Origin: Oehlia diaphana
Taxonomy: Eukaryota > Glomeromycota > Glomeromycetes > Glomerales > Glomeraceae
Assembly: GCA_003833135.1 (NCBI GenBank)
Contig: QZLH01000037.1
Coordinates: 111,381 to 175,380 of the forward strand
Reading direction: 5' to 3'
DNA length: 64,000 nucleotides
Of the stretch, positions 25,924-37,690 are shown in pieces. Every line of letters starts with the position of its first letter. The stretch's first letter is position 1. The translations under genes were made by a program, and so were the position numbers. The notes below the pieces were generated by a model. That model worked only from the letters and a program-made list of their open reading frames with translations, was not told where the DNA came from and did no database searches.

Positions 25924-28900
25924 TTATTTTGTATCTTTTATCAACTCATCATCACGTTTAATAATGGATAGAGGTTGTAATCTTCTCTTCCGAGCATATA
26001 TTATAGCTTGATATAAGCGTTCTACGATATTAATTATAAGATTTATTGATGATGATGTTAAACTTAAAATTGCATGTTATAACGGAAATCCTATAACAAA
26101 TCTTGAAATATAGAGTGAAATTAGCATGCAATTATAAAAAAAAAAAAAGAATCCATAAATCTCTAAAATTATAACACCTGAATAATTAATTGAGGAATAT
26201 CTTCAATAAAAATGTTTGAAAAAGCACCCCAAAATATTTTTTTTCTAACAGAATCAGAAAGTGGAGCCTGAAATACTTTAAACCCAGCTATATTTGACTC
26301 CAAAATACTTAATATTTCAACATCAACTCCTGCCAATATGTAAATATGCTTGCAAATTTACTATTTTCCATAAACCAGTGAGAAAATTCTGATTTCTTAT
26401 TTTCTTTTGTTATTATTAAAAATGCTAATATTGTATTGAATAATACTATGGGAATTGTAAAGAATATTATACTATAAAAAAAGTCTTTATTAATAATTAG
26501 TTCACTTAAATCTTTATAATAATGTATGTATCTTGTATCATACCTTGGAATATATAATTCAAGTACATCATCAGCATTATTTGCTAGAAAAAGAATATCC
26601 GCAATAAAATCAAAAATAAATAAGGCGAATTTAAAAATAGCAATATTTTGACCCTATATACAATATATAATTCTATATTTTTTTTTTAAAAAAAAAATAT
26701 GTTAAAATGTAAAAAAAATTAAAAATTATATTCAAAAATTTAACAATACCTTTTTTTCTCTTATACTAGCAAGAATGAAAGGGACGATTAATGCTATCAA
26801 AATTAAAAGTATACCTAAGGCCACACAAATTCGATTTTTCGGTTCACTTCACCCGGCCGGGTCACTTTTTCAAATTTCAATAAAAAAAAGTTTATATATC
26901 AGATATTAAAAGTTAATCACGTGATCAATACGTAATTTTATTGGCGGGTAAGTTTATCACGTGGCTGAGAACTTCTGGAGCGAAAATAAATTCTTTAATT
27001 ACTCTCTCCTTTAAAAGTCAATCAATCAGATGTAACGATTTTACATATAAACTTTCTTTATTAATAAGCAATAAACCCCGGGTCCCCGGGTCAATTTTAA
27101 ATTTTAATGTTACGTGAACCGAAAAATTGTTCTTGCTAATTTTATAATACGATTTTTAGTAGTATTATAATATTACAAGTTGAAAAAATTGATTATACTT
27201 ACTAGCAGGGTTAAAACCATAATTAGAGTCTAAATAAGCAAGTTGATAATATCCAATAGGAGTTTGATTATTATTTGACATCATATAACTGATATCCTTT
27301 ATTACAGTATCAACATCTTTTTCATATTCATTATTAGTTTCATCAATTTTTATAGAAATCAAAATTTTCTTTTGTTTCGATTTATTCGAATTGGGATCAA
27401 TTTGATAATTTTTATATTTACTAAGACGAATTCGTAATATTTGAACTGCATCAGCTAATTCATCCAATAACTCATCAAAAAAACTCATTTTGTTTATCAT
27501 CTGATAAATCTTCAAAATATTTTGTTCCTCTTTCAGTTAATCGAAGTAAACCAGTTGTTGAACTAGTAAATGTATATGTTATTTTCTTATCTTCAATTGT
27601 AAAACTCCAAACATTTTCTTTTACACCTAAAGGTTCCCTATAATTTCTATTTTTTAACAAAATTATTATCAATTTTGACAAAATAATCTCCTCTTGATTT
27701 AATTATCTAATTTACATTGTGTTGCAGAAGTTTTTTGTCGTAAAATATTCTTTTGTCCTATTATTTGAAATATTGATATTCTACCATCTACATCCGATGA
27801 TAATGTTACTGGGTTATAAAAATCAATTGAAATGTTTGTAATATCAGAATTTATTGAGGAATGAATTTCGGGGTACGTTGATTTTATATTTGTGTTATAA
27901 TAACCATTACCTCTATTTGTTTGTTTAGGTAAATCTATTACATGTAATTTCCAAGTATTATCATATTCCATTTGAGCGATCAAAAGAGTATTATTTGGCA
28001 ATACTGTATATGCATAGTTTGAATTTGTCTTTACAGGTTGTTCTAATCCCGAAGGACAAGTTATATTTCCGCTTTCAGGATAAAAACAAAAATACATTCC
28101 ATCAATTACCCTATCACGTTTCGTTATTAAATAACCACCAAACAATAAACTCCCAAATATCCAAGATGAAGTTAAACCAGTATTATCAGGAGGCATGAGG
28201 TTTGTAACAGTAAATGAAACAATTGATCCAGATGATAAGAAACCAATCTTGTTATGTATAATATCAGAAGTAGTAATATGAGTTACTTTACGTCCTAATA
28301 CAGAACCAACTTCATCATATTCAATATAACAAGATATTGGTACAGGTTCTATATCTGCTAAATTTGATGTATATAATATAAAATTAGCTGAGCCTTTTTG
28401 ATTATAACTTATAAATGTAGCGAATAATTGACCTTTTGACAAATCATCTGTTATCGCTTTATATACAAAAGAGCAACCTTCATCAACCGTTGGAATCAAC
28501 GTATAAGTTTCATCACTTATACCAGTGACTGATTCAATTGTTCCATTAGTTAACTTATTAAATTTTCCATTAAGTTCAATTTTATATTGTTGCCATGTAA
28601 CATTCGTACTTTCGGGATTATTATTACATTCTATAAATCCTTTTATTAAATACTAATTTCATAAGTGTTGTTTGAAGTTTATTATAATCCGTACGAATGC
28701 CCCAAAATCCCATAGATGTTCTATCATATAATATTCCATCAAAATCAATTATCATTCCCCATCCTTCATATGTGCTAACATCATTAAAATTAATAACGGA
28801 TTAAAATTTGATTCGGCCTTATTAAATCATATTCTAAAAGATCGTCAAAACCAGTATTGTAAATAGCACAATAATTAAACTTTTCAACACCTTCTAGATT

Positions 28901-29233
28901 AATATCTTTTTCGATAACTGTTCCATTAGGATAAATAAATCTTAAAGAAAATATTTCACGATTACAATGTTTAATTGGTGTAGATTTATCCACATTAGTT
29001 CTAACTATTCTTGCTACGGCCGTACCATCATCATATGTACATGTACTTATGCGTAACACATGAGGTATTTCTTTTGACTCAAAATCCTTTTCTTCATGAT
29101 GAGAAAATGTTTTCACTTCTTCCAATGCATGTAAAGGATAATTATTACGAACAATGTAATGTAAAGATTCTGTAAATTTGATCCCATTTTTATATATACA
29201 TACATACTTATTTCCCCCGAAAAGAAATTTCAC
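25924..29233 (-). pseudogene. Frameshifted gene for a large extracellular-domain/multi-helix membrane protein
   Basis: Read on the minus strand, pieces in different frames make one protein: 29233-28790 and 28790-28640 (extracellular domain), 28650-27700, 27690-27480, then 27515-27203. A spliced 65-nt exon (26750-26814) codes a membrane helix, ILLILIALIVPFILASI. Next comes an exon with further hydrophobic helices and the stretch FWGAFSNIFIEDIPQLIIQ, ending near 26165, and a last piece ending at stop 25924-25926. I recall similar proteins as a large uncharacterised family in Rhizophagus; that is recollection, not a search. At least five frame breaks are seen (near 28789, 28650, 27700, 27482 in a 7-T run, and 26345). 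No signal peptide is visible at the first ATG, so the 5' end may be missing. Decay is likely; sequencing indels could explain some breaks. Confidence 0.7.
26819..27129. mobile_element. MITE copy 2, right end truncated
   Basis: Same element as 16247-16548, including the shared internal aaaccccgggtccccgggtc block. The left end is complete (GGCCACACAAATTC..TTTTCGGTTCAC) next to TAA (26816-26818). The right terminal repeat stops after gaaccgaaaaattg, so the outer half is lost. It occupies most of a 388-nt intron (26815-27202) of the minus-strand pseudogene and abuts its 3' splice site. Confidence 0.85.
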
Positions 29234-31099
29234 ATTATATATATATAGGTGAGCTATTCGGCTTCATTATGGATACGGATAGATAAAAACTTGACACTGA
29301 CCGGATCGACTAAATTAAAAAATACTCGACTACTTTAACGGTTATCTAATTAAAGCCTCAAAATACCCACAGTCAGGATCAGCAGGATAAGGCCGGGCTT
29401 AATTTTCCGCTATGTTAGTACTAAATCGGTAATCCGATCGCAAGCACAATAAAATTGTACATAAAATCACTTTTTCGAGATCATGTGTTGTGACGTAAAG
29501 GATTTATTTGCCAATTACACATGCCGGTTACATGTGATTTCTGATAACGGCATGTGTAACCGGAAAATGAATCATTTTTCGTTATCAAATCTACTTATAG
29601 AAGCGGAAAATAGCTAAGCAAATCAAGCAGACGGATATACTGTATGAATATCATGTATAACAAACAGTAGCAAGAATGATTATTACGTATGTTACGACTG
29701 TTACGTGTGTAAATTTTTTCGTATTAGTAATTATGTTTAACCTTCAACATCTTAACAATTATAATTCCAACATTACGCTATTGGTTACAAGCATTAAATT
29801 TATTCTACATTTTATAAATCCTAATTAATATTTAATAATTAAAAAATCATTGACCTACATAAAAAGAATTATACAAGACCACTAGTGTACTAGTATTTCA
29901 ATTTATTTATTGTCTTTAATTTATTAGATTCAGAAAATAAAATATTATGAACATATCATAATTCATAAACTCGAAGTATGATAAAATTTGAACTTGCATC
30001 ATCATATCCGTTGATCTATATAATCGGCCTAAATTAAGGCTTTATAAAATTTAGTACTCCTTTTCCACGTGATCATTTTGTGCTGATCGATAAAAAAAAA
30101 TGCGTTGTTTTCATAATATTAATCCTCAATTTCTCAGAATTACCTTCAGTTAAAATGTTATAACATATTTACTGCCACTTGATCTTATAATATGTGAAAT
30201 ACTTTAATTCCAAATACGCTGCAATCTAACTATTAAGAAAAATTAATTTACTGTATTTAGTGCTTACCAAAATTATTAATATTTCATGCTACCTGAAATA
30301 GAAACCTAATAGATAAGGAAAGAAAAAATTTCTATCCTCCCGAAAATTCGAGAAGCAACTTTATTAGTAATTTTTTATAAACGTAATTTTTATTATTAAT
30401 TGTACATAAATATTATAAATATTACATTATTAAAGCTTGCGTCACAGAGCAATTAACAACGAATGATGATTTTTAGTTTACATAATTAATAAAAAACATA
30501 AACGCCTATTTTTGATTTTGGAAAGTCTTTACCCTAAATCTGGTTAATTAAAAATTGATACTTACTACTTTTAGCTTCGAAAATTTGATTGCCGCAGATT
30601 GCCGCAGCCAATCGGAATAAATGATTACTAATTACTATTTTTGTTAGTGCTTTGATAACAGAAAAGTAATAATCAACTAACCACAGCTGAACATATGATG
30701 TCAACTAAGGGGATGGCGTACCATTTTTATTAAATATTAATGAATAAGCAACAACATAATACAATATTCAAAATCAATTAAAATTTTAATATTATCTTTA
30801 TTCCTTAATATCAGTTATGAACTAAATCTGATGAAAGTCGAGTAAATACTGTATATTAGTAATATTCATATGCTTATTAATTGGGGCGCAATCATCGATT
30901 TAGATTCTTTTCATACAAAAAATTAATGCCGTATATGGCAACTAAATTCTTCAAAAAAATATTGAATTTTTTATAAAATAACTAAATCAATATGAATGCA
31001 ATAGCTATAAATAAAATGTCCTATAGAAAATACACATATTATTTGAATAAACTAGTATACCGTAGTTTAATGCATTTACCACACAGCCAGTCGTGGATT
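29234..31099. other. Intergenic spacer
   Basis: AT-rich with no coding signal. A small imperfect inverted repeat built on ttacacatgcc / ggcatgtgtaa lies at about 29513-29573. Nothing else is supported. Confidence 0.55.
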
Positions 31100-32340
31100 T
31101 TACCAACTTATACTAGGAACAAAGAAACGAACTTTTTTTATCGATTTTCTTAACTTTTTCGTAAAAAAGGTAGCTCTAATTTTTTCTTCATTATCACCAA
31201 TTATGTTTTGATTAGTGGAAATATACCAAAATTTTAATATCTCATTTAACTCAATAACTGTTGGTCTTTGGATTGAATTAGCATTCATACATCTATAAGC
31301 TAGTTTCTTATAAATTTCTGGCCAAATTCTGGTCTAGTTCCGTTACATATTTCTAATGCTAAGCTAAGATCATGTTTTCTACTATGGAATGGCGGTTTTC
31401 CAGATGATAATTCAGTCATAATTATACCAAAACTGTAAATATCAGAAGAAAATGTATATGGCTCTCCATTCAAAACTTCTGGTGCAATATATGGCAAAAC
31501 TCCATATAATTTATCCTGAGATTCTTGTTTGCCTGCTGGCCCAGATAATCCAAAATCTGAAATATATGAAGCCTCGCCATTTTGTAAGATATTTCCACTA
31601 TGAAGGTCCATATGAAGATATCCCAGTTCATGTAAGATCTTAAGGTCTATCGTTACGAAATATAACAATTTTATTTTATCTTTCCATAAAAGATTGCTAA
31701 AATTATTTGAAAGAATATTATTCAAACTTCCTTTATTTGCAAATTCTATAATCATCATAAATTCTTTAGTTTTTGGGTCCATAGTCATTCCATAAAATAT
31801 TAATGTTGAATCATATGATTTAGCATTTAATTTCCAATAATGCGTTTTAAGCTATTATTTGAATAAAATTCAAAAATTTTTACTGTGTAAAATAATTTTC
31901 TTAAGAGAAAAAAAAATTACTAGAAAATGATAAATAAATATATCTCATTTAAATATTTAGCTGATATATCTTGTAATTCATTTAATTTCTTCAAAACAAC
32001 TTTTTTGGGTAAAAAATTTAAATTTTATCCAATTTTCATCGTTTGGTTTTTCATATTTTGATTCACCATCTATCCATGTTGCGGAATATACTTTAGCAAA
32101 TCCACCTTCACCAATCAGTTCTATATTCGCAAATCTATTAAAAGGTACCCATTCAATAAATGTAGAATTAGATTCCGACCCTGCTTTATAAATTGTATTA
32201 CCGTTACTAATGAATTCGTCAACTTCTAAGCTTCCACTGGTCCATCCATTTATCATACAATAAGGATCACATGTTTTACACCATGATTCTTCAATAAATG
32301 GTTTATTGCAACGAGAACAATTATGGGAAATTTTTTAATA
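31100..32340 (-). pseudogene. Kinase module 3 of a tandem array (damaged)
   Basis: Zinc ribbon CSRCNKPFIEESWCKTC (about 32290-32330), then IEWVPFNRF and the glycine loop IGEGGFAKVYSATW, then VVLKKL. A second exon from 31851 gives the catalytic loop HMDLHSGN, DFGLSGPA and YIAPEVLNG, all intact in sequence. This is a TKL-like serine/threonine or tyrosine kinase subfamily expanded in glomeromycete fungi. Breaks: a 1-nt shift in an A-run near 32010; the intron donor is AT not GT (31942-31943); about 10 nt missing near 31322, which shifts the frame before the C-terminal helices; and a diverged tail lacking NPDAIYTSR. An A-run shift near 32330 also separates it from module 2. It is not translatable as a whole. 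Confidence 0.8.
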
Positions 32341-32429
32341 AATCAATCAGTTCTCTTTGGTGAATCTTTATAAAATGACAAATTAGCAATTATTTAATAC
32401 CTATTATAATTATTTACTAAATTAAGTTA

Positions 32430-33799
32430 CTAACTTACTATACCTTTAAGATATGAAGTAATGATAGATGAATTAACGGGTTTTGGTAAATTACTAAATG
32501 TAAATTTTCTACTAGTATATATAGCATCAGGATTCTTACTGTATAAAGATGAAATATTTGGTATTTCTTTATCAGCTTCTTCAAACATAAGTTTAATTAT
32601 TTTCCTTTTATAACCAACAATTTCGTAATTATACCAATCATTTAAAATACTGTATAATTCGTTAGCTGTTGGTCTGTGATCTAAATTGACACTCATACAT
32701 CTATAGGCTAGTTTCTTGTATATTTCAGGAGTTCCTTTCCCGAATTCTGGCCTAAGTCCTTTGCATATATCTAATGCTAAATCTGAATCATGTTTTCTAT
32801 CATAAAAAGGTGGTTTCCCAGATGATAATTCGACCATAATTATTCCAAAACTATAAACATCAGATGATAGTGAGTATGGTTCCCCATTTAAAACTTCTGG
32901 AGCAATATAAGGTAAAACTCCATATATTCCATTATCTTTTTGTTCATATGCCGGTCCAGTTAATCCAAAATCTAAAACATAATATGTATCACCCAGAAAT
33001 CTCTTTACATTATAAAACTTTTCATGGAAAGCTCCTGAGTTATATGAATATCGGAATGTATTTCCACTATGAATCTGTAATATATTTCCAGTTTTCCAGT
33101 ATGAAGATTTTTATGAAAATATTCCAATTCATGTAAGTTTTTAAGGTCTATTGCTAAATTATATAACAATTTGATTTTATCATTCCAAAAAATATTGTTA
33201 AAATTACTTGAAAGATTATTTCTTAAGTTTCCTTTATTTGCAAATTTCATAATCAACAAAACCTCTTCAGTTTTTGGATTCTTAGTCATTCCATAAAAGT
33301 TTAAACACGATTTATTTAACTCGTAATATTTTTTAAGCTATTTTATATACAAAAAAAACTTTAGAAATCATTATTAAAATATATTTTAGCAAATAAATAA
33401 AATTTTAATAATACCTCATTTAAATATTTGACTGATATGTTCTGTGAGCTATTCAATTTTTTTAATTTTTTCAAACCAACTCTCGTATATCCAGAACCTA
33501 ATTTCCTCCAATTTCCATCAATCTTATAATGTGACTTGCCATCTATCCACGTTGCAGAATACACTTCAGTATACTCGCCTTTACCAATTAGTTCTATATC
33601 TATAAATCTATCAAATGGTATCCATTCGAGAAATTTATTTTGAGATTTTTGGCTCGCATTATACATTGTATCTTTTATAAACTTATCGATATTCGGATCT
33701 CCACTATTCCATTCTTCCATTATCATATTGTATGGGTCACATTCTTCACACCAAAATTCTTCGATAAATGATTTCCCGCAATAAGAACAACTTTTATGA
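32430..33799 (-). pseudogene. Kinase module 2 of a tandem array (damaged)
   Basis: The head CSYCGKSFIEEFWCEEC (C-x2-C-x9-C-x2-C) is in the same frame as the tail of module 1, with no start codon or intron between. It continues through IGKGEYTEVYSATW and VGLKKL to a donor after AATGAG (33415). Exon 2 from 33337 carries the middle of the kinase. The catalytic loop reads HKNLHTGK where family members have HxDxHSGN, so the catalytic Asp is Asn. A short duplication then shifts the frame into QIHSGNTF. Beyond it LDFGLTGPA, YIAPEVLNG and the C-lobe are open to NPDAIYTSRKFTFSNLPKP and a donor after AAAAG near 32442. It is at best a pseudokinase. Confidence 0.8.
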
Positions 33800-35116
33800 T
33801 CAAAATAATACAAATTAATAGGTTCCGACAGATTGCTAAATGTAAATTCTCTACTAGTATATATAGCATCAGGATTCTTTTCGTATAAAATTGAGATGTA
33901 TCGAATTTCTATATCGGCATTTTTGAATGCAGTTTTGATTTTTTCTTCTTTATAACCATTTGTTTTACCATCAATAGAATTTTTCCAAAACTCTAATATC
34001 TTATTTAATTGAATAGCGGTTGGTCTTTGATTTGAATTAGCATTCACACATCTACTAGCTAATTTTTTATATATTTCAGGAGTTCCTTCTCCGAATTCCG
34101 GCCGAGTCCTTTACATATGTCTAATCCCAAACCTGCATTATGTTCCTTATCATATAAAGGTCGTTTTCCAGACGATAGTTCGTTCATAATTATCCCAAAA
34201 CTATAAACGTCAGAAGATAATGTATGTGGTTTTCTATTTAAAACTTCTGGCGCAATATATGGTAATACTCCATAAATTTTATTATTTGAATTTTGTTCGC
34301 TCGCCGACCCGTATATTCCATAGTCTGAAATGTAATATCTTTTACAAGAGCTGTTATAAAAAACATTTCCGCTATGGAGATTTTATGGAAATATTCCATT
34401 TCATGAGAATTTTTAAGATGTGTTGATAAATTACACAACAAATTAATTTTTCTTTCCAAAAAATATTGCTAAAATTATTCGAAAGAATATCTCTCAAATT
34501 TCCTCGTTCTGCGAATCTTAAAATTATCATAAATTCCTTAGTTTTTGTATCCTTAGTTATTCCATAAAATTTTGATAAATTGCAATCCATTTTAAGCTAT
34601 TAATTATAATATAAAATTTTGAACAAAACTAATATAGTTTGATATTAAAATTTCTTATAATTAAAAAAAAAAAAAAATATGAAACTATACCCCGTTTAAA
34701 AAATCGGTTGAAATGTTCTGTGATCCATTTAATGTTTCAAATCAACTTTTATAGGTTTTAGAGTCCAACTTTTTCCAATCACAATATTTTTCGTAATTTA
34801 ATCTACCGTCATTCCACATTGCGGAATAAACTTTAGCAAATCCACCTTTACCTATTTCTTTTATATTTGTAAATCTATCGAACGGTACCCATTCGAGACA
34901 TTCAAATTGATAATAAATACGATGTCTTGCCTTTTCAATCTCATTATACATTGAATCTTTTATAAATTTATCGATATCCGAATTTCCATTACTCCATCCA
35001 TCCATTATGTTAAATAGGCCACAATTTTTACAACATAATTCTTCTGCTGTAAATGGATTGTTGCAATAAGAACAATTTTTATTATTGTTGCTTAAATCGT
35101 TAAATTCAGACTTCAT
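33800..35116 (-). pseudogene. Kinase module 1 of a tandem array (damaged)
   Basis: Starts at ATG 35116 and runs through zinc ribbon CSYCNNPFTAEELCCKNCG, WVPFDRF and IGKGGFAKVYSAMW. Frameshifts follow near 34750 (before the VAIK-lysine region), near 34450 (FWK/ERKI), near 34375 (catalytic loop, HK..HSGN with no Asp seen) and near 34103 (GL/RPEF). An exon from about 34596 resumes after an intron. The last part, from 34047, is open through NANSNQRPT and NPDAIYTSREFTFSNL and reads straight into module 2. The upstream open stretch 35113-35367 overlaps the ATG in another frame and shows no kinase sequence. Confidence 0.78.
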
Positions 35117-35620
35117 TTTCTGAGTTTCATTTCTTGGTCATTATTTGAATTCATATTTCTATTTAGTTCTGATAAAAATTCACGCGGCAAGCTGTTACAC
35201 GATAACACCACCAGTCCACCACACGTTGTGTCGATCATGGCCACATGACCAGAAGCGATAAGTGTATCACTAAACAAAAATAACAGATAATAGATTACAA
35301 GATAAGAAATATTAAATAAAAATAATTTGTAACGCCCATAACTATAATTAGTTAACCTTTCATTCAAACGATATCTAAATACAGCATTTCATTACTTTAT
35401 AAGCAAAGCTCTATGACAAAAAGACGCCATCAAGCATAAATAAAACTTTTCATTATTAAGGTTCTGCACCTACTGTGCCTAGATTCATTATGCGCATAAT
35501 ATCTAGACATATTTAGTTTGATTAATTTCTGATTCGCTACCTGTCATTGAAAAATTCCAATTTTTACTAATTTTTTTCTTCTAGAAAACCGAAAACTCCG
35601 GAAATATGTAGAATATTTAT

Positions 35621-35652
35621 ATCACGTGACATTACGTTCTCCTTATATAAAT
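35621..35652 (+). promoter_or_regulatory. Putative promoter: E-box and TATA
   Basis: atcacgtgac (CACGTG E-box, 35621-35630) is followed by ttatataaat (35643-35652), about 70 nt before the transporter ATG. Position and sequence fit a core promoter; function is inferred. Confidence 0.45.
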
Positions 35653-35718
35653 AATATAAATATACACACTCCTTATTTTTAGTTCTCAAAAAAAAAAAAA
35701 AAAAAAATTTTTTTTTTG

Positions 35719-37512
35719 ATGTCCATAAAATCACAGATGGCAACATATCTTCAAGGACGAAGACAAGTCGAACCTAATGATGGAGATAATAGTCGAAGGG
35801 AATATGGAAATAATGTTACACTACCCGCTACGGGTATTACTGACGATGCAAGTGAAAGAACTCCTTTGATTTCCCATCCTGTTACTATTGTAGAAGATTT
35901 TGGAAAATCTACTGTCAAACAAACTGTTTTTAATTCTGTGGTATGCCAAATTTTTCCAAAAAATATTTTTATATAAAAAATATGTATATATTTTTGATAA
36001 TATTGAACTGATGTGGAAAAAGCACGGGAATATTTTATGATCACGGTAAAACTTATTCTCTTACTTTTTTTCGTTCTTTATCAGAATGCATTGATGGGAA
36101 TTGCTATCTTGTCACTTCCGTTTGCGTTCAAATATGCAGGATGGGTTTTTGGAGTTTCAATATTTTTATTTTGCTTAATTCAAACGAATTATACAGCAAA
36201 ACTTATTAAAAAGTGTCTGGATACCGATTCTGGGTGTCTTACCTACGCAGATCTTGCATATTTGGCTTTCGGCAAAAAAGGAAGATTGATCATGGGAGGC
36301 ATTTTCTTGTTGGATTTGTTTAACGCAACGTAAGTATTTTTATGTAATCTTTTGATATATTAATTCTTGTGAATTTATAATAATAAAGATATTTATATTT
36401 TTAAATAGTGTCGCTTTAATGATTCTTACTGGAGATTCACTCCAAACTCTATTTCCAAATGTCGATCTTGTGCGATTGAAACTCATTGCGTTTTTTATAG
36501 TAACACCTACCACGTGGATGCCTATCCATTTTTTGTCACACGTCTCAATATTCGGAATAGCTGCTACAATATCATTGGCAGCTGTTATTCTGATTGATGG
36601 TTTTACTAAATTTGACCCTCCAGGAAGTCTTCTTAATCCAATGGAAACACATTTTCTTCCACCAAATTGGATGGCCTTGCCTTTAGCTTTTGGTCTTATC
36701 AATGCTGGGTTCACAGGCCACGCTGTTTTTCCTTCACTCTATCGTGATATGGCTAAACCCGAATCATATAGTTCTATGGTCAACTACAGTTATTTAATTG
36801 CAAGCACTATTTACATTACTGTTGCAGCGAGCGGTTATCTTATGTTTGGATCGGGAACAATGGAAGAGGTAAGCAAATTTCTTATTAAAGCTTATTAAAA
36901 GTTGTTTTATTTTATTTTTATTCTTATTTTTAAACAATTATAAATTATTATAGATCACAATAAATATAATGTCGACTCCTGGATTTAGCGTTCTTTTAAA
37001 TTCTATTGTAATTTGGATGATTGTTATAAATCCATTATCTAAATATCCTCTCATGTTAACGCCCATCAACATTAGTATTGAAGTCGTATTTTTCAAGATG
37101 GTTTTGATTGGATCAAAATTTTCAAGAAATGTTTATACTATAATTTCCAGGACATTTGTGAGTTTCTTAATTTTATATACTTCAATAATATTTCCAGAAT
37201 TTGATCGTGCGATGGTAAGTCTTTGATTTTTTATTAAAAAAATTTTCGTTTGCATTTTTATAATTTATAAATTCTGATTTTTTTTTATACAAATTTCAGT
37301 CACTACTTGGAGCATTCTTTTCTTTTCTAATATCAGCAATATTCCCAATATTATGTTATCTAAAATTATTTGGGCATCAATTATCAAATAAGACACTTGC
37401 ATTAAATATAATGTTTTTAGTGATAAGTACAATAATGGCAATAATTGGAACTATTTGGACATTTTTCCCTCGCGAATGGCTGAATGATAAAGTTGAGTCA
37501 CACGTGATTTAG
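35719..37512 (+). CDS. AVT/SLC32-type amino-acid transporter
   Basis: Exons 35719-35940, 36085-36329, 36409-36868, 36954-37214 and 37300-37512 total 1401 nt, 466 aa, with clean GT-AG introns. A hydrophilic N-terminus carries TPLISHP, similar to the acidic/dileucine-like heads of vacuolar Avt transporters. Then about ten or eleven hydrophobic segments begin with NALMGIAILSLPFAFKYAGW, the signature first helix of the amino acid/auxin permease family, and GLINAGFTGHAVFPSLYRDM follows near residue 250. The family couples amino-acid movement to proton gradients, commonly across the vacuolar membrane in fungi. The substrate cannot be told. It is intact. The final codons lie in a local tandem repeat that continues into the 3' flank. 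Confidence 0.92.
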
Positions 37513-37690
37513 AACATTAATTTTTATTTGAACATTTTTCCCTCGCGAATGGCTGGATGATAAAGTTGAGTTACACGTGATAGAACATTAATTTTTATTT
37601 GAACATTTTTCCCCTGGATGATAAAGTTGGTTACACGTGATTTAGAACATTAATTTTATTTGAACATTTTTCTTGAGCATATGGCTGGGC
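37465..37690. repeat. About 75-85-bp tandem repeat over the transporter 3' end
   Basis: The stretch from acatttttccctcgcgaatg through tgataaagttgag and cacgtgat to gaacattaattt is present about three times with decay: first within the last codons and stop of the transporter, then at about 37540-37600, then at about 37605-37670, with a fourth start near 37665. Confidence 0.8.

Noticed and set aside
35113..35367. 84-codon open frame upstream of kinase module 1
   Set aside because: It overlaps the kinase ATG in another frame, has no kinase or zinc-ribbon sequence, and shows no sensible junction to it.
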